From NCBI GenBank assembly GCA_938007965.1, contig CALLMH010000064.1, positions 1 through 42,085 on the forward strand: a stretch of 42,085 bases of DNA, given 5' to 3'. The position numbers and the translations under genes are program-made. Origin of the DNA: an uncultured Saprospiraceae bacterium (GTDB taxonomy: Bacteria; Bacteroidota; Bacteroidia; Chitinophagales; Saprospiraceae). The notes under the pieces are model-generated. The model was not told the DNA's origin. It was given only the letters and a program-made list of their open reading frames with translations, and did not search any database. Every line of letters starts with the position of its first letter. Position 1 is the stretch's first letter. Shown piece after piece: positions 8,029-15,974 of this stretch.

Positions 8029-9003
8029 TTATTTCTTTCGATCCGCTACATAAATAATCAAATTGCGAATGGCTTCTCGAGCCTCATTCTCTGGAAAAGT
8101 ATCAAGAAGATCGAATGCCTCTTGTTGGTATCTGTTCATCACTGTTTGAGTATACTCTAATCCTCCACTATCTTTGACAAAAGCGATCACTTCTCGGACT
8201 TTTTTAGGGTTGGTGCTGTCCTTTTTTATGATATTGATGATGCGTTTTTTCTCACTTCTCGTAGCTTTTTGTAGGGCGTATATTAGAGGGAGTGTCATCT
8301 TTTTCTCTTTGATGTCGATACCTTTTGGCTTACCGATATCAGCATCTCCATAATCAAACAGATCATCTTTAATCTGAAATGCCATTCCTATCTTCTCTCC
8401 GAGCAGACGACCTTTTTCGACCAAGGCTTCATCTTTAGCTACTGAAGCGACACCAAGACTACATGCCGAAGCCAACAAACTAGCCGTCTTATCTCTAATA
8501 ATCGTGTAATAAAGATCTTCGTCGATGTCCAGCTTACGCGCTTTCTCCAGTTGCAGGAGCTCCCCCTCACTCATTTTTTTTACCGCATGTGATAGTATAT
8601 GTAGGTGTTGGTATTCTTTATTATCGATAGCCATTAGAAATCCTCTCCCAAATAGAAAATCTCCTACAAGTACCGCTATTTTATTTTTCCATAGTGCATT
8701 GATCGAGAAGAAGCCTCGCCGCTCCATGGAATCATCTACCACATCATCATGCACAAGAGTAGCTGTATGTAATATTTCTGTTAGAGAAGCAGCATTGTAT
8801 GTACTCGGATTGATCTCTCCACACATTTTAGCCATCAAGAAGACGAACATAGGCCGCATCTGCTTCCCTTTTCGCTGTACTATATAGTAAGTCACTTTGT
8901 CTAGTAGAGCTACATTACTCTTCATAGATTCTTTGAAATGCTTCTCAAACTGTTTCAGCTCACCTTTTATTGGTGCTTTTATTTTATTGAGCGTGGTAGA
9001 CAT
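8029..9003 (-). CDS. Trans-polyprenyl diphosphate synthase (IspB/HepT-like)
   Basis: This cytoplasmic enzyme adds isopentenyl diphosphate units to an allylic primer to make the long isoprenoid tail of the respiratory quinone (menaquinone in Bacteroidota). The 324-residue protein carries the first Asp-rich motif D86-D87-V-V-D90 in 'LVHDDVVDDSMERRG' and the second D213-D214-L-F-D217 in 'FQIKDDLFDYGD'. It also has the 'GKQMRP' substrate-binding segment near residue 46. The residue five before the first motif is small (Ala81), which in this family goes with long products (C35-C40). The exact chain length cannot be read from sequence. It lies 128 bp downstream of nadC on the same strand. Confidence 0.92.
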   Translation of the reverse strand: MSTTLNKIKAPIKGELKQFEKHFKESMKSNVALLDKVTYYIVQRKGKQMRPMFVFLMAKMCGEINPSTYNAASLTEILHTATLVHDDVVDDSMERRGFFSINALWKNKIAVLVGDFLFGRGFLMAIDNKEYQHLHILSHAVKKMSEGELLQLEKARKLDIDEDLYYTIIRDKTASLLASACSLGVASVAKDEALVEKGRLLGEKIGMAFQIKDDLFDYGDADIGKPKGIDIKEKKMTLPLIYALQKATRSEKKRIINIIKKDSTNPKKVREVIAFVKDSGGLEYTQTVMNRYQQEAFDLLDTFPENEAREAIRNLIIYVADRKK

Positions 9004-9131
9004 AGTGCGTCTTACTTAAAGAAGACAATCATTTTTTTGATTTAGAAAGCCAATATACAACTACACCATTACTACAAATGGTACGCTAGATTGTTTTTAG
9101 AAAATCGCTTACTGTTAAAATATTTGGATGT

Positions 9132-9989
9132 TTAATCTTTCATCACCTTAAGACTTAGATCAAGGCTCCCTGCCGAATGCGTCAAAGCACCAACAGAAAT
9201 AAAGTCTACGCCAGTCTTAGCTATCTTCCTTACTGTATTGAGATTGATCCCTCCCGACGCCTCGGCTTCGAACCTGCCATCGATTATAGCTACCGCCTCT
9301 CTAAGAATCGGAATCTCGAAATTATCTAACATGATTCTAGTCACACCACCTACTTCGAGTACCTCGTATAGCTCCACTAGGTTTCTCACCTCTACTGTTA
9401 TACCCAGTTCTTTGCCTGTCTTTTTGAAATATTCGTGTACTTTTTCTACCGCTTTGGTGATATTGCCGCAGGCATCTATATGATTGTCTTTGATCATTAT
9501 CCAATCATATAGTCCATCTCTATAGTTCGTACAGCCACCGATTCGTACAGCCCACTTTTCTAAGAATCTTAATAATGGTGTTGTCTTTCTCGTATCTAAT
9601 ATTTTGACATCGAGTCCCTCTACTTCTACCGCAAACCTAGAGCTCATAGTCGATATTCCGCTCATTCTTTGCATGGTGTTCAATACGAGTCTCTCCGCCT
9701 TGAGCAGAGCTTGGCTACCACACTCTACATAGAAAGCCTCATCTCCATAGAATACATCCTGACCATCCTTGATTCTGACATCTACAATAGCCGTAGGATC
9801 TACTTTTTTAAATATCATTTCAGCTAATTCGACTCCAGCTATTACTCCCGGATCTTTGACCAACAATCTAGCCTTAGACCGACCTTCCGCTGGTATACAT
9901 GCTAATGATGTATGATCTCCATCCTTTACGTCTTCGTGCAATGCTTCGTCAATGAATTTTTCGATTTGTGCCTTTGATATCCCTTCCAT
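9132..9989 (-). CDS. nadC: Nicotinate-nucleotide pyrophosphorylase (quinolinate phosphoribosyltransferase)
   Basis: This enzyme converts quinolinate and PRPP to nicotinate mononucleotide, CO2 and pyrophosphate in de novo NAD synthesis. The 285-residue length is normal. Family motifs are clear: 'EDVKDGDHTS' near the N-terminus, 'LNTMQRMSGIST', 'DTRKTTPLLRFLEKWAVRIGG', 'MIKDNHI', 'EVRNLVE', 'IMLDNF' and the C-terminal glycine-rich phosphate-binding 'EASGGINLNTVRKIAKTGVDFISVG'. No nadA or nadB is adjacent. A TATATTTG promoter element lies 29 bp upstream of the ATG, and further upstream a structured element ends in a terminator, so the gene may be controlled by attenuation or lie next to a small RNA. 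Confidence 0.95.
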   Translation of the reverse strand: MEGISKAQIEKFIDEALHEDVKDGDHTSLACIPAEGRSKARLLVKDPGVIAGVELAEMIFKKVDPTAIVDVRIKDGQDVFYGDEAFYVECGSQALLKAERLVLNTMQRMSGISTMSSRFAVEVEGLDVKILDTRKTTPLLRFLEKWAVRIGGCTNYRDGLYDWIMIKDNHIDACGNITKAVEKVHEYFKKTGKELGITVEVRNLVELYEVLEVGGVTRIMLDNFEIPILREAVAIIDGRFEAEASGGINLNTVRKIAKTGVDFISVGALTHSAGSLDLSLKVMKD

Positions 9990-10017
9990 ATTTATCTTAT
10001 CATTTTTTTAAGGACTG

Positions 10018-10025
10018 CAAATATA
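10018..10025 (-). promoter_or_regulatory. Promoter -7 element (TATATTTG) for nadC
   Basis: The minus-strand octamer TATATTTG fits TAnnTTTG and would give a leader of about 20 nt before the nadC ATG. No clear -33 TTTG is visible. Confidence 0.55.
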
Positions 10026-10065
10026 GGATTTTAGGAAATGCCGTGCTTAAAAATTCTATTAGAAG

Positions 10066-10104
10066 AAAAAATAGTGCAGACCAATGCAAAGTTTATTCTC
10101 TGCA
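10066..10104 (-). terminator. Terminator-like hairpin upstream of nadC
   Basis: On the minus strand TGCAGA (10104-10099) and TCTGCA (10080-10075) enclose an 18-nt loop. CTA and six T follow (plus-strand A-run 10066-10071). The stem is short and the loop long, so strength is doubtful. Confidence 0.4.
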
Positions 10105-10243
10105 ACTATCTTAATATTCGATATAGACTTTGCGATCGACTTCCGATGGATTTCTTTTCCATTGTCGCAAAGGGATAAAGGTCTAGTGTTACTACATTTG
10201 ATAAAATCATATGCCCCACTAAAAATTGCAAACACAACTAGTG
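10066..10243 (-). ncRNA. Candidate structured leader or small RNA upstream of nadC
   Basis: On the minus strand, downstream of a TATCTTTG element, CTTTGCGA (10172-10165) pairs perfectly with TCGCAAAG (10135-10128). Inside it, ATGGA (10162-10158) pairs with TCCAT (10150-10146) around a 7-nt loop. TAGA/TCTA flank the outside. A terminator-like hairpin follows (10104-10075) with six U. A second CTTTGC at 10091-10086, inside the terminator loop, could compete for GCAAAG at 10133-10128. No coding sequence is evident. It could be an independent small RNA or a nadC attenuator; pairing is seen directly, function is inferred. Confidence 0.35.
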
Positions 10244-10248
10244 ATTCC

Positions 10249-10256
10249 CAAAGATA
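10249..10256 (-). promoter_or_regulatory. Possible -7 element (TATCTTTG) for the RNA upstream of nadC
   Basis: The minus-strand octamer fits TAnnTTTG. A TTTG lies 16 bp upstream (10276-10273), somewhat closer than the usual spacing. Transcription would begin near 10243, just past the stop of the beta-barrel gene. Confidence 0.35.
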
Positions 10257-10282
10257 TCGATATTCAGATAACCAAAATTACC

Positions 10283-10858
10283 TTAGAAAAAAAACCCCGC
10301 AGATACCGAGAGAGAATTAAACTTCGAATCAGGTTGTTGGAAGTAAGCATTGAGAATTCCAAATTCATACTCTACATCCAAGATAAATGGTCCTATATCA
10401 AAACCTAAGCCTGTGACTGCACCGAGCCATCCATCGTTCAATTGATACCCCGGAACAGATATAGGATCTCCTTTTGTATCGATCACCAAATCAAAACTCC
10501 CTAGTGCCTTGGTTCTAATCTTAAATAACTCGCCAAAACTGATAATATTATATCCAAGACCTACTCTACCATTGAGTATAGATACTTGAGAATCATGACC
10601 AAATATCTGAATACCATCCTGAGGAATTCTTGATACGGATGTGTATCGTGCACCCACTAAGAATGACATCGTCCCAGACATGAGTCTTCCATCCGCTCCA
10701 ATATGATAACCAGAATATACCTGACCTTCGGGATTTACATTAGCGTCTTGGTTGGTCATAGTAGTGATGCCCGCATACGCCCGCATACCTCCAAGCTGAG
10801 CCGAAGCGTCTTGTGATGATAAAAATACAGAAATTACAATAAGGAAAAAATATTTCAT
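10283..10858 (-). CDS. Small outer-membrane beta-barrel protein (unknown)
   Basis: The 191-residue product has a signal peptide (residues 1 to about 20, 'SSQDASAQ') and then alternating polar and hydrophobic strands typical of an outer-membrane barrel. These include 'YAGITTMTNQDANVNPEGQ', 'GARYTSVSRI', 'GRVGLGYNI' and 'LDVEYEFG'. The very end, 'SVSAGFFF', has the terminal aromatic residue expected for recognition by the BAM machinery. The size suggests an eight-stranded OmpW/OmpX-like barrel. I cannot assign a family or substrate. It lies on the minus strand between the 463-residue unknown gene (109-bp gap) and the structured nadC upstream region. Confidence 0.72.
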   Translation of the reverse strand: MKYFFLIVISVFLSSQDASAQLGGMRAYAGITTMTNQDANVNPEGQVYSGYHIGADGRLMSGTMSFLVGARYTSVSRIPQDGIQIFGHDSQVSILNGRVGLGYNIISFGELFKIRTKALGSFDLVIDTKGDPISVPGYQLNDGWLGAVTGLGFDIGPFILDVEYEFGILNAYFQQPDSKFNSLSVSAGFFF

Positions 10859-10967
10859 GTTACCTAGTTTTGATTACTACTTATTAGAGATAACATATTC
10901 TATGCCGATTTCTACTATGTAGTGATTATACATTTATTATGTACATACTTTATTGGGCATATAAGAC

Positions 10968-12359
10968 TTAAAGTCGCGAAAGTAGCCATTTTTTTTCGGT
11001 CAGTACTTCTAAAGAGTTGATTTCATCTCTTAGTTTTTCAACGGTATATTTTTCGTTCACGTTTGTCTTTAACAACTTTCGAGTCATTTTTAGTATGTTT
11101 TTATAATTGATCTTATGATATCCTATTACTTTTTTTCTCATAATATACATCTGCATAGCATCCAAGTGAGAATCAAGAAGATCATATTCTTCAGACTCAT
11201 AGTAAACTTTCATCTGTATGACCTTTGCCGCTAAATTAAATAAGTGATCTTTGAAATCCACTACTTGAAGTGATGACAAAGCTGTATCAAAATCTTGCCG
11301 ATGGTAACTGATCAACGCCAAATTAAAGTGATAAGCACTATTCTGTTCCTCTTTTTTCAATGCCGATTTATAATGTACAGTAAACGATTCCGCTCGATCG
11401 TATTCTCCGATTTTTACAGCGATCGCCGCTATATTCCTATAGGTAAATCGAGAGAGATGACCTTCTACCATAAGATACTTATTCTCTAATGCATCTTCGT
11501 AGAGATCAAGAGAGATGACCCCATATTCTAAATGTCCTCGATTGAGTAATCTTATACATTGATTGATAGCAAACCGATAGATTCCTTGCAGTTCATCGGC
11601 TGGGAATAAATGCTTCAGATCGTCTATATCTTTTTTGAACTCATTGAAATAAGAAGCTTCCTTGGGTGTGCTAAGCATCTTATATCCACTGTAATAAAGT
11701 CTAATACTTGGGACGGTCGTAAGATTATGTTTTTCTATATGATCTATATATGTAGACAATAATCCATAATCGTATGACTGCCCATATACAGAATGATGAC
11801 TTACAGCGAAACAAGCCTGCCGTAACTTCTTGCTTATACTTATAATATCAAGATCATCTAGTAGCTCTTGTAGATTCAGATCTCTAGTCCTATTGCTATT
11901 GGAGATATGAGTACCTAGCTTGAATCCCAACTCAAACTTCAACTCATAATAGCCAGCATTCCTATACGGATGATCATTTAGACGCTTCATACTATTAGTA
12001 AATTGGCTATCATATAGTTTCTCGTCTTCATTTTCTTTGTATCGATCTATGAGGACTTCATCTTGATACGATCTATCTGTCCTAGCATTGATCAGTACTA
12101 AGCTCAAGGATACCAACCTATACAATTCACTCATGTGAAGGCGAAGCTGAGCGTCTGATATTTTGTTCTTATATATTTCCTCGTTGATTACGGCTCTCGT
12201 AAGGTTAGTTCGCTTCCTACCATATGATACTACATATTCGAAGAGAATCAAATGATACTCTTTACCGTCCAATAATGGAGAAAGTAACGAATCTCGGATG
12301 ATTAGCGCCTCCTTTTTTGTCAACTGGTCTATAATCCTAGCTAATTTGCTATCTCGCAT
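10968..12359 (-). CDS. Conserved cytoplasmic alpha-helical protein of unknown function
   Basis: The protein has 463 residues from the ATG at 12359; a start at 12380 would add seven residues (MLHNILI). No signal peptide or membrane segment is visible and the whole chain looks helical. The N-terminus 'LARIIDQLTKKEALIIRDSLLSPL', followed by a segment ending 'LRLHMSELYRLVSLSLVL', resembles a group of uncharacterised Bacteroidota proteins whose N-terminus reads roughly 'LSKKELRxFxxFLxSPYFN'; this is recognition by eye. The middle and C-terminal parts (about 270-430) have degenerate TPR-like helix pairs such as 'AYHFNLALISYHRQDFDTALSSLQ' (seen in part). A scaffolding or regulatory role is possible; no catalytic motif is apparent. 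It is divergent from the T9SS gene at 12613. Confidence 0.75.
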   Translation of the reverse strand: MRDSKLARIIDQLTKKEALIIRDSLLSPLLDGKEYHLILFEYVVSYGRKRTNLTRAVINEEIYKNKISDAQLRLHMSELYRLVSLSLVLINARTDRSYQDEVLIDRYKENEDEKLYDSQFTNSMKRLNDHPYRNAGYYELKFELGFKLGTHISNSNRTRDLNLQELLDDLDIISISKKLRQACFAVSHHSVYGQSYDYGLLSTYIDHIEKHNLTTVPSIRLYYSGYKMLSTPKEASYFNEFKKDIDDLKHLFPADELQGIYRFAINQCIRLLNRGHLEYGVISLDLYEDALENKYLMVEGHLSRFTYRNIAAIAVKIGEYDRAESFTVHYKSALKKEEQNSAYHFNLALISYHRQDFDTALSSLQVVDFKDHLFNLAAKVIQMKVYYESEEYDLLDSHLDAMQMYIMRKKVIGYHKINYKNILKMTRKLLKTNVNEKYTVEKLRDEINSLEVLTEKKWLLSRL

Positions 12360-12404
12360 TATTAAAATGTTATGCAACAAATATGCGTAATTAATTTATT
12401 TATA

Positions 12405-12423
12405 ACTATTTATGACTATTTAT
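12405..12423. repeat. Tandem direct repeat ACTATTTAT x2, 10-bp period
   Basis: ACTATTTAT occurs at 12405-12413 and again at 12415-12423, separated by one G. The 10-bp period puts both copies on the same face of the helix, as in binding sites for tandem-binding regulators such as OmpR-type response regulators. It lies between divergent genes. Confidence 0.45.
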
Positions 12424-12612
12424 TTCTCATATTCTTCTAACAAATAGAAAATAATGTCATCTTTTTTTAATGAAATCCTACTCATATTTACATTAGAAAG
12501 GATAATTAAACTGTAATAAATATGTTTTATATCTGAATTTAAGAATTGATTGGTGGCTCCCCCACTATTTTAACACAGACATCGATCAAGATAAACTTAA
12601 TGCCATGTCACT

Positions 12613-14781
12613 ATGAAAAATCCATTGAATTACCTACTCGTTGTTATTATTACAGTACTACCATCCCTGAAGCTAAATAGTCAGTGTCTCAACTTCTCAT
12701 TCGAAGAGTCGACAAATGGATCTGATCTTCTGGTGGACGTAAGGGTAGAAAACTTTACTGATATACTCTCTCTTCAATTAGCTTTCGGCTATCCCGCTGA
12801 CAGATTGCAATTGCTAGACATAAATGGCAATAGCCAACTCAACATCAATCAAACCAATCTCAATGCGCAAGATCCTGGTTACGTAACTTTAGTATGGTTT
12901 ATTGCTGATGCTGGAGAGACATTGGCAGACAACAGCTCGCTCCTTCAGTTTAGATTTCAAGTAATAGACCCTAGCCCTGCATCGTTGATCTTAATTGACA
13001 ATGATTACATCGAAATCGTCAATAATCTATTTGAAAATGTATGTTATACCTCCGAAACCATCATAGTAAATGACAATAGGGCTAAAATAAGTGGTTCTGT
13101 AACACATGACAAAGACGACAATTGTCTAGAAAGTGAAGGAGACCTACCACTAGCTGGCTGGACGGTAAAAATAACTTCTGACACAGATACATACTATGGA
13201 CTTACTAATCCATCTGGTCAGTACTTAATCCCTGTCGAATTAGGTGAGTACACCGTAGAAGTACTACCGATCAATGATCTCTGGATGCCTTGCTTATCTC
13301 CCCAAACAGTAAATGCAGTTACTGAAAATACAACCTACCAGACTCCAATTGTCATAAGCCCAATAGATGAAGCTTCTGCATTATCCGTCACTATGAAAGC
13401 ACAGCGACTTAGGAGGTGCTCTAATAATAACTATCAAGTCATATATAAAAACGATGGAACAATACCATCTACTAATACGTCCCTAGTAATAACTCTCGAT
13501 GAAAATCTAGAATATATAGATGCCAATATCCCTGGAGTGTCCGCAATAGATCAGATCATCACCGCAGACCTTGGACTAATAAACGAAGGCCAATCTGGAA
13601 GCTTTTCACTGACCGTGAATGTGAACTGTGAAAACACCGTAGAAGGCGAAACACTCTGTGCAGAAGCTGATATATCGTCAGATGACAGTATGATCCCACC
13701 CTCTGACTGGGACGGCGCAGTACTCATGACAGATATTAATTGTGATGGAGATAGTGTAAAAGTCACCATCACCAATGTAGGAACGAACGACGTACAATCA
13801 CCCCTTAACTTCATCGTGATAGAGGATGATGTCATGTTGCACTCTAATGAAACCGATCCATCATCGACAGAGCAGAGAAGCTTCAAATATAAGGATAACG
13901 GAGCAGTATATCGGGTGATTGCCGACCAGCCTGATGGATATCCGTATGGTGCTTTCGAAACAGATTTCGTACAATCATGCGATGATGACAACTCAGATTC
14001 TTACAGCTTTGTGTCCATGTTCCCAAATGCAGATGATGCGCCATTGATAGATGTAGAGTGTCATGAACTGGTCGATTCTTTTGACCCAAATGATATCTTA
14101 GCCTACCCTGCGGGATACAGATCCGATCATAGAATAGATGCCAATCAAGATATAGAATATACAATACGATTTCAAAACACGGGCACGGACACGGTATTCA
14201 ACATCACAATCGAAAACATCATAGACGAATCTCTCGATATAGAATCGCTAAGAGCAGGCAGTAGTAGCCATGACTATGTACTGACGATTCTAGAAAATGG
14301 TAAACTTCGATTTGAATTCTATAATATCTTACTTCCTCAATCGACAATAGACATTCCTGGATCCAATGGATTTGTAAGTTACAAGATTAGCCAAAAACCT
14401 GACTTGCCAGAAGGCACACAAATCAACAACAGTGCTGAAATCTTCTTCGACTACAATGAGTCCATAGTGACCAATACTTATACCCACTTGATCGGAGACG
14501 AGTACATCGAGGTTATGCTCAATGATAAAATTATATTACTAAATGACGAACTTATAGCGTCTCCAAATCCTGCTCAGGATGTGATGAAAATCGAGGTCAA
14601 TAGCGAGCTGCCAAGTGTCTCTTACATCTTATATGATACAAAAGGATTGATCGTGAACGCAGCGAATAGTCCAACAAAAACATTCTATATAAACAAAGGT
14701 GTAATGCAGAGCGGTCTTTATATCTTAGAAATACGGTCTGATAACCAGACAATAGGAAGAAAAAAACTGATTTTCAACTAA
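12613..14781 (+). CDS. T9SS-exported cohesin-type surface protein
   Basis: The 722-residue protein has a signal peptide (about 1-24). A cohesin-like domain follows (about 30-150, 'VDVRVENFTDILSLQLAFGYPADRLQLL'), then an SdrD-B/CNA-B-like domain (about 155-245, 'ISGSVTHDKDDNCL' and 'GLTNPSGQYLI'). Next are DUF11/DUF7619-like beta-sandwich repeats (about 250-640, 'FDPNDILAYPAGY', 'IEYTIRFQNTGTDTVFNITIEN', 'NNSAEIFFDYNESIVTNTYTH'). It ends in a type IX secretion sorting domain (about 645-722, 'SPNPAQDVMKIEV', 'YDTKGLIV', 'GLYILEI'). It should cross the outer membrane by T9SS and be attached or released at the surface. Adhesion or carbohydrate binding is a family-based guess. Several Asp/Asn-rich loops could bind calcium. 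Confidence 0.85.
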   Translation: MKNPLNYLLVVIITVLPSLKLNSQCLNFSFEESTNGSDLLVDVRVENFTDILSLQLAFGYPADRLQLLDINGNSQLNINQTNLNAQDPGYVTLVWFIADAGETLADNSSLLQFRFQVIDPSPASLILIDNDYIEIVNNLFENVCYTSETIIVNDNRAKISGSVTHDKDDNCLESEGDLPLAGWTVKITSDTDTYYGLTNPSGQYLIPVELGEYTVEVLPINDLWMPCLSPQTVNAVTENTTYQTPIVISPIDEASALSVTMKAQRLRRCSNNNYQVIYKNDGTIPSTNTSLVITLDENLEYIDANIPGVSAIDQIITADLGLINEGQSGSFSLTVNVNCENTVEGETLCAEADISSDDSMIPPSDWDGAVLMTDINCDGDSVKVTITNVGTNDVQSPLNFIVIEDDVMLHSNETDPSSTEQRSFKYKDNGAVYRVIADQPDGYPYGAFETDFVQSCDDDNSDSYSFVSMFPNADDAPLIDVECHELVDSFDPNDILAYPAGYRSDHRIDANQDIEYTIRFQNTGTDTVFNITIENIIDESLDIESLRAGSSSHDYVLTILENGKLRFEFYNILLPQSTIDIPGSNGFVSYKISQKPDLPEGTQINNSAEIFFDYNESIVTNTYTHLIGDEYIEVMLNDKIILLNDELIASPNPAQDVMKIEVNSELPSVSYILYDTKGLIVNAANSPTKTFYINKGVMQSGLYILEIRSDNQTIGRKKLIFN

Positions 14782-14820
14782 TACAGAGTTGATCTTCAAA
14801 TAAGAATTTGATTATTGCAA

Positions 14821-14982
14821 GTGCTGACCAGTTTGGTCAATGATAGCTTATTTGTAGCAAATTATTATCCTAATGAAACAGTAAAGATTGTTTTGTTTAC
14901 AAGCTAAAATTGACCGATCACAGGGGACGTGATTATGGTCAGCAACTAACTCGAGCCAGCTAAAAGTAGCTGGCTCTTTTTA
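14821..14982 (+). ncRNA. Candidate structured, possibly bistable RNA with terminator
   Basis: TGCTGACCA (14822-14830) is perfectly complementary to TGGTCAGCA (14936-14944). Nested inside are TTGGTCAAT (14833-14841) with ATTGACCGA (14909-14917), TAGCTT (14844-14849) with AAGCTA (14901-14906), and GTAG+CAAA (14854-14861) with TTTG+TTAC (14892-14900, one bulged U). ATCAC/GTGAT (14917-14921, 14929-14933) forms a side hairpin. This is a rod of about 125 nt with a side hairpin, directly before a strong terminator. TGACCA can instead pair locally with TGGTCA (14825-14830/14834-14839), and TGACC (14911-14915) with GGTCA (14937-14941). A 6S-type (Flavo-1/6S-Flavo) RNA or a riboswitch-like switch are options; neither is proven. 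The promoter is unclear. Confidence 0.5.
14953..14981 (+). terminator. Strong intrinsic terminator
   Basis: GAGCCAGCTA (14953-14962) pairs perfectly with TAGCTGGCTC (14967-14976) around a 4-nt loop, followed by five T. It ends the structured RNA candidate and possibly the T9SS gene transcript. Confidence 0.9.
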
Positions 14983-15062
14983 TTTAGTGATATATTAGCC
15001 AAGTACGAACATCTCTAATTCGAAAAACGACAAAATGAAAAGCACCCTTCCTCAAATATTGA

Positions 15063-15092
15063 TTTGGACATCAAAAATATAGACGTATTTTG
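15063..15092 (+). promoter_or_regulatory. Promoter for flavin reductase / permease genes
   Basis: TTTG (15063-15066) and TATTTTG (15086-15092) are separated by 19 bp, the Bacteroidota -33/-7 arrangement, with the -7 box one T short of TAnnTTTG. The ATG at 15111 follows 18 bp later. Confidence 0.45.
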
Positions 15093-15110
15093 CATCAAAG
15101 TTAAATAAAC

Positions 15111-15971
15111 ATGAAAAGAAAAATTATACCTGGACAAATTCCCACTTCAGATCTCCACCAATACCTACTTGGATCAGTCTCTCCTAGACCCATAGCATTT
15201 GTAAGTACAATAGACGAAAACGGAAATCACAATCTAGCACCATATAGTTTTTTCAATGCTTTCAGTTCTAATCCTCCTATAGTAGTATTCAGTAGTAATC
15301 GGAAAGTCTCTGACAATACTACTAAAGACACATTGCACAATATCAAGCAGAATAAAGAGTGCGTAATCTCTGCTGTGAGCCACGATATCATGAGGCAGAT
15401 GGCACTCAGTTCTGTAGCATTCCAAGCTGGTGAGAGCGAATTCGAACATACAGGATTGACACCGGTACCTTCTGAGATGGTGGCAGTACCAGGAGTAGCC
15501 GAATCTCCCGTCAATATGGAATGCAAAGTAAAAGATATAATAACGCTCGGAGAGCATGGTGGAGCTGGACACCTGATCATCTGCGAAGTACAGATCATGC
15601 ACATTGACGAAGATGTAATCGTAGACAACAGGATAGATCCACATAAAATAGACCTAGTAGGTCGCATGGGAAGAAGTTTCTACGTGAGAGCGAGTGGCGA
15701 TGCTATCATATCCATGTATCAGAATGTAGGTGCAGATCCAATCGGATACAATGCACTTCCAGAAATCGCGAAAAAGAGTAATCTCTTATCCGGTAATGAT
15801 ATTGGAGAATTAGCAGCACTAGAATCAATGCCAACTGAATCTGAATTGCAAGCAGCTAAAAAAATAATAAAAGAAATCCCAGACGATATAGAGATCAACT
15901 GTATCAACCTCATCCGTGAAGGAAAAGCAAATGAGGCACTCGCATTACTGACAGTCGCAAATCAGAAGTAG
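15111..15971 (+). CDS. Flavin reductase-like domain protein (FMN-binding split barrel)
   Basis: The 286-residue cytoplasmic protein matches the flavin reductase / DIM6-NTAB family. Seen motifs are 'GSVSPRPIAFVSTIDENGNHNLAPYSFFNAFSSNPPIVVF', shown here in part, and 'KDTLHNIKQNKECVISAVSHDI'. The 'RPIAFVST' and 'NLAPYSFF' segments are the typical FMN-contact regions. The fold occupies about residues 1-205; the remaining 80 residues are a helical extension seen in the longer Bacteroidota members. Its electron partner is unknown. The next gene, a transporter permease, starts 3 bp after its stop codon, so the two are translationally linked although their roles do not obviously match. Confidence 0.85.
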   Translation: MKRKIIPGQIPTSDLHQYLLGSVSPRPIAFVSTIDENGNHNLAPYSFFNAFSSNPPIVVFSSNRKVSDNTTKDTLHNIKQNKECVISAVSHDIMRQMALSSVAFQAGESEFEHTGLTPVPSEMVAVPGVAESPVNMECKVKDIITLGEHGGAGHLIICEVQIMHIDEDVIVDNRIDPHKIDLVGRMGRSFYVRASGDAIISMYQNVGADPIGYNALPEIAKKSNLLSGNDIGELAALESMPTESELQAAKKIIKEIPDDIEINCINLIREGKANEALALLTVANQK

Positions 15972-15974
15972 ATC

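Larger units (their letters stand above)
14782..15110. other. Intergenic region with structured RNA, terminator and promoter
   Basis: These 329 bp hold no reading frame of note. They contain a candidate structured RNA (14821-14945), a strong terminator (14953-14981) and a promoter for the flavin reductase gene (15063-15092). Confidence 0.6.

Noticed and set aside
10084-10408. Two plus-strand frames (10084-10320 and 10226-10408), with a TACATTTG match at 10193-10200
   Set aside because: They overlap the end of the minus-strand beta-barrel gene and the structured nadC upstream region, have no family resemblance, and the second needs a TTG start.
15227-15667. 146-codon minus-strand frame opposite the flavin reductase gene
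   Set aside because: It mirrors a gene with clear family motifs; a shadow frame.
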